Assembly (NCBI GenBank): GCA_964535735.1
Contig: CAZHTM010000025.1
Span: 1-33,517 of the forward strand
From: J089 sp964535735
GTDB lineage: Bacteria > Fidelibacterota > Marinisomatia > Marinisomatales > J089
DNA length: 33,517 nt
Direction of reading: 5' to 3'
The notes under the pieces were generated by a model. The model was given only the letters and a program-made list of their open reading frames with translations. It did not search any database and was not told where the DNA came from. The translations under genes were made by a program, and so were the position numbers. This document shows positions 30,853-33,517 of the stretch, one piece after another; position 1 is the first letter of the stretch, and the number at the start of each line of letters is the position of its first letter.

Positions 30853-33517
30853 ATGTTCAATTCATTAATAGAAATGACCATTAAGTCGAATAATTTCAGT
30901 TTCATTAACAAGCGGTTACCTGAATTAGCCGCTTTAGCTGATTTAGCCGAAAAATATATCCACACCGATCCCCCAACTGCTGCCATAAAACTCCGCACAT
31001 TTGCAGAAAAACTCACTCAAATAATCTATCGGGAATTAAACATAACTCTTCCTAAAAATACTAGTCAGATTGAATTACTTAGCAATGAAGATTTCCGAGA
31101 TAATATTCCCGGCCCCATCATTTCCAAACTTCACCTAATACGAATACATGGTAATACTGCTGCCCATGAATCAAAGTGCTCACCTGAAACTGCCCAAATG
31201 TTATTAAAAGAAGCATTTCAAATAAGCGCCTGGATGCACAAATCATTTTATGGTGGGGCCGCTGATGAGATTCCGGAATTTATTATTCCTGAAAAAAGTG
31301 AAATCTCTGAAGAAATATTAAAGCGGGACTTAATTGCTCAAGAAATCAGAATAGAAAAACTTGTTGTCGAACTGGAAAAACAACAGGCTGAGACCATAGC
31401 TGCCAGGAAAACGGCTGAAGAACTTGCCAGGACTAAGAAAAGAATCATTCGCTTTGCCGATGAACTGGAATTTGATGAAAAAACCACTCGTCGACTTATT
31501 ATAGATGAAATGCTAATTCAAGCTGGATGGGATGTCGGTTCCGATGGCCAGTCTACTGATGCAGTTGGACAGGAAATTGAAGTGGGCCATCAGCCAACCA
31601 AATCGGGGATTGGTTATATTGATTATGTTTTATGGGACGATAACGGTAATCCTCTGGCCATCGTGGAAGCAAAGAAGACTATTGTTGATCCTGAAATAGG
31701 ACAGAAACAAGCACAATGTTACGCTGACGGATTAGAGAAAGAATATCATTTTCGCCCACTCATTTTTTATACCAACGGATATGACATTTGGCTTTGGAAT
31801 GATTATGAAAAAGATCCACCACGAAAAGTATTTGGGTATTATTCCAAGGACAGTCTGCAATATTTACATCAAAAGAATAAATCAAAAAAATCATTCAGAA
31901 ATGTTGGATTGAATCATGACATCGCTGGAGGAGTGCGGAATTATCAAACGGAAGTGATTACACGTGTTTTAGAATCACTAGGAAACGGAGATCGTAAAGC
32001 GCTAATTGTTATGGCGACGGGCACTGGGAAAACCAGGGTGGCTATTTCTATTTGTGATGTGTTGATGCGGACCAATAGAGCAAAACGTATCCTCTTTTTA
32101 TGCGACCGGAAAGAATTACGGCGCCAGGCAAACAATGCGTTTCATGACCATATTCCCGACGTTAGTACTGTTGTTGTAACCAGGAAAACCTACAAAGAAA
32201 GAAATCATCGTATTTATATGGCAACTTATCCTGCTATGTTAAAAGTATACCAATCTTTCGATGTGGGATTTTTCGATGTTGTGATTGCTGATGAGTCTCA
32301 TCGCAGTATTTATAATGTTTATGGAGAATTATTCAAATATTTTGACAGCCTTCAAATTGGACTGACAGCAACCCCCAGCGATATCGTTGATAAAAACACG
32401 TATAAAATGTTTGAAAGAAAACACCTGGATCCCACGGCCGTATATGAATTTGAAAAAGCTATTACAGACAATCCCCGTTATTTAACACCCTTTGAGGTTT
32501 ACACCCACACGACCAAATTCCAGCGTGAAGGTATCCGTTATGCCGATTTGAGCGAAGAAGAAAAAAGACAGGTTGAAGATCAGGTGGGAGACCCTGAAAA
32601 CCTTGATTATTCTGCAAATGATATGGATCGAAATGTTTTCAATGCAGATTCTAACCGAGAAATATTACGGAATTTAATGGAAAACGGAATTAAGATTGCT
32701 GACGGATCTAAACTGGGGAAATCAATTATTTTTGCCCGCAGTCAAAAACATGCCGTTTTACTGCAACGACTTTTTTATCAAATGTACGGGCAATACGGTG
32801 GAGACTATTGCAAAATAATTACCAGCCACGACCCAAGAGCGGAAGAATCTCTAAAAGATTTTAAAGGAGAAGTATCGAATCCCAAAATCAATATTGCCAT
32901 ATCCGTAGACATGCTGGACACGGGAATTGATATTCCTGAAATCGTAAACCTGGTTTTCGCCAGACCGGTGAAATCGTACATTAAATTCTGGCAGATGATT
33001 GGCCGGGGAACCCGTTTATGTAAAGACTTACTTGGTCCTGGAAAAGACAAGAAAGTATTTTATATTTTTGACCATTGGGGCAATTTTGAATGGTTTGATG
33101 AAAAATATAAAGCAGTGAACGGTACTAAGCAAAAATCCTTGCAAGAACGTCTGTTTGAAGCCCGCATTGACCTGGCTGAAACATCATTGACTAAATTTGA
33201 TGAAGACTGTTTTAATCTTGCTATAGGGCTAATCGAAAAAGACTTGCAGGATTTGGAAGCGGTGAATACCATATCAGTACGGGAACATTGGAAGGATATT
33301 AAAGTCCTGCTTCAGGAAGATGTCTTGAAGCAATTTACGGGACAGGCAAAAAAGGCGCTCCGGGAGACAATTGTACCGCTTATGAAATGGCGGTATTTCG
33401 ATCATGATATTAATGCGTATCGATTTGATTTATTAATGGCCAAGTTGCAAAACGAAGTTTTAAAAGAAACCAGCCGGGTTGAAACTTTTAAAGATACCGT
33501 CCTGAATACCATCGCCA
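30853..33517 (+). CDS. hsdR: Type I restriction endonuclease subunit R, EcoEI-like, with DUF4145-like N-terminus (3' partial)
   Basis: The frame begins after a TGA at 30838; the first start is ATG 30853, with no clear ribosome site. It stays open for 888 codons to the window edge. Residues 15-140 resemble DUF4145 (AAIKLRTFAEKLTQIIYRE, IPGPIISKLHLIRIHGNTAAH). A coiled coil at about 165-200 follows. The nuclease core has D257 and E272-A-K274. The helicase has Walker A ATGTGKT (K393), DESH at 480, GLTATPSD, and IGRGTRL near 717. The subunit cuts unmodified DNA with HsdM and HsdS, which must lie beyond the window or elsewhere. Confidence 0.93.
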   Translation, partial: MFNSLIEMTIKSNNFSFINKRLPELAALADLAEKYIHTDPPTAAIKLRTFAEKLTQIIYRELNITLPKNTSQIELLSNEDFRDNIPGPIISKLHLIRIHGNTAAHESKCSPETAQMLLKEAFQISAWMHKSFYGGAADEIPEFIIPEKSEISEEILKRDLIAQEIRIEKLVVELEKQQAETIAARKTAEELARTKKRIIRFADELEFDEKTTRRLIIDEMLIQAGWDVGSDGQSTDAVGQEIEVGHQPTKSGIGYIDYVLWDDNGNPLAIVEAKKTIVDPEIGQKQAQCYADGLEKEYHFRPLIFYTNGYDIWLWNDYEKDPPRKVFGYYSKDSLQYLHQKNKSKKSFRNVGLNHDIAGGVRNYQTEVITRVLESLGNGDRKALIVMATGTGKTRVAISICDVLMRTNRAKRILFLCDRKELRRQANNAFHDHIPDVSTVVVTRKTYKERNHRIYMATYPAMLKVYQSFDVGFFDVVIADESHRSIYNVYGELFKYFDSLQIGLTATPSDIVDKNTYKMFERKHLDPTAVYEFEKAITDNPRYLTPFEVYTHTTKFQREGIRYADLSEEEKRQVEDQVGDPENLDYSANDMDRNVFNADSNREILRNLMENGIKIADGSKLGKSIIFARSQKHAVLLQRLFYQMYGQYGGDYCKIITSHDPRAEESLKDFKGEVSNPKINIAISVDMLDTGIDIPEIVNLVFARPVKSYIKFWQMIGRGTRLCKDLLGPGKDKKVFYIFDHWGNFEWFDEKYKAVNGTKQKSLQERLFEARIDLAETSLTKFDEDCFNLAIGLIEKDLQDLEAVNTISVREHWKDIKVLLQEDVLKQFTGQAKKALRETIVPLMKWRYFDHDINAYRFDLLMAKLQNEVLKETSRVETFKDTVLNTIA

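Noticed and set aside
1..33517. CRISPR array, tRNA or rRNA, insertion sequence, diversity-generating retroelement
   Set aside because: No regularly spaced repeats, cloverleaf, transposase, inverted IS ends or reverse transcriptase could be recognised by reading both strands.

Overview
The window is bacterial DNA of moderate GC, by eye somewhat below 50%. It is densely coded, with strong AGGAG-type ribosome binding sites and many 4-base ATGA/GTGA overlaps. Most of it is the structural module of a contractile-tailed (myovirus-like) prophage or phage. A block of defence or accessory genes follows, ending in a type I restriction gene cut by the window edge. I cannot name the host phylum. No tRNA, rRNA, integrase, terminase, portal, CRISPR array or reverse transcriptase is visible, so the left part of the phage lies outside the window.

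Head region (1-10562). A very large polyprotein, open at the left edge, carries a HipA/PI-kinase-like fold and a C-terminal ADP-ribosyltransferase-like fold. Two unknown small genes follow. A reversed, clearly AT-rich gene for a CoiA-like nuclease is inserted next, flanked by a rho-independent terminator. Then comes a 1165-residue fusion: two tandem D12-class adenine methyltransferase domains, a U9-type prohead protease and a coiled-coil scaffold. The scaffold also has its own in-frame start with a strong ribosome site. A decoration-like protein and the major capsid protein complete the head genes.

Tail region (10559-25819). The order is classical: connector and head-completion proteins, tail terminator, sheath, tube, a tail assembly chaperone with a canonical -1 frameshift signal, tape measure, hub-side proteins, spike with an HxH tip, an M15 peptidase, gp25-like wedge, gpJ, gpI, then a patchy set of fibre ORFs. 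In the fibre area Ig-like domains appear cut at equivalent positions, with small ORFs between the halves.

Accessory region (25830-33517). An AbiEi/AbiEii type IV toxin-antitoxin pair runs leftward from a good sigma70 promoter. Divergently, an operon encodes an amidoligase, a small protein, a zinc-ribbon protein, a class II glutamine amidotransferase and a gamma-glutamylcyclotransferase broken by one in-frame TAG. This matches the predicted amidoligase/GATase/cyclotransferase peptide-modification systems. After an AT-rich intergenic stretch with tandem palindromes comes hsdR with a DUF4145-like N-terminus, incomplete at the right edge.

The best candidates for something little described are the methyltransferase-protease-scaffold fusion, the kinase/ART head polyprotein, the split Ig-domain fibre cluster and the amidoligase operon.
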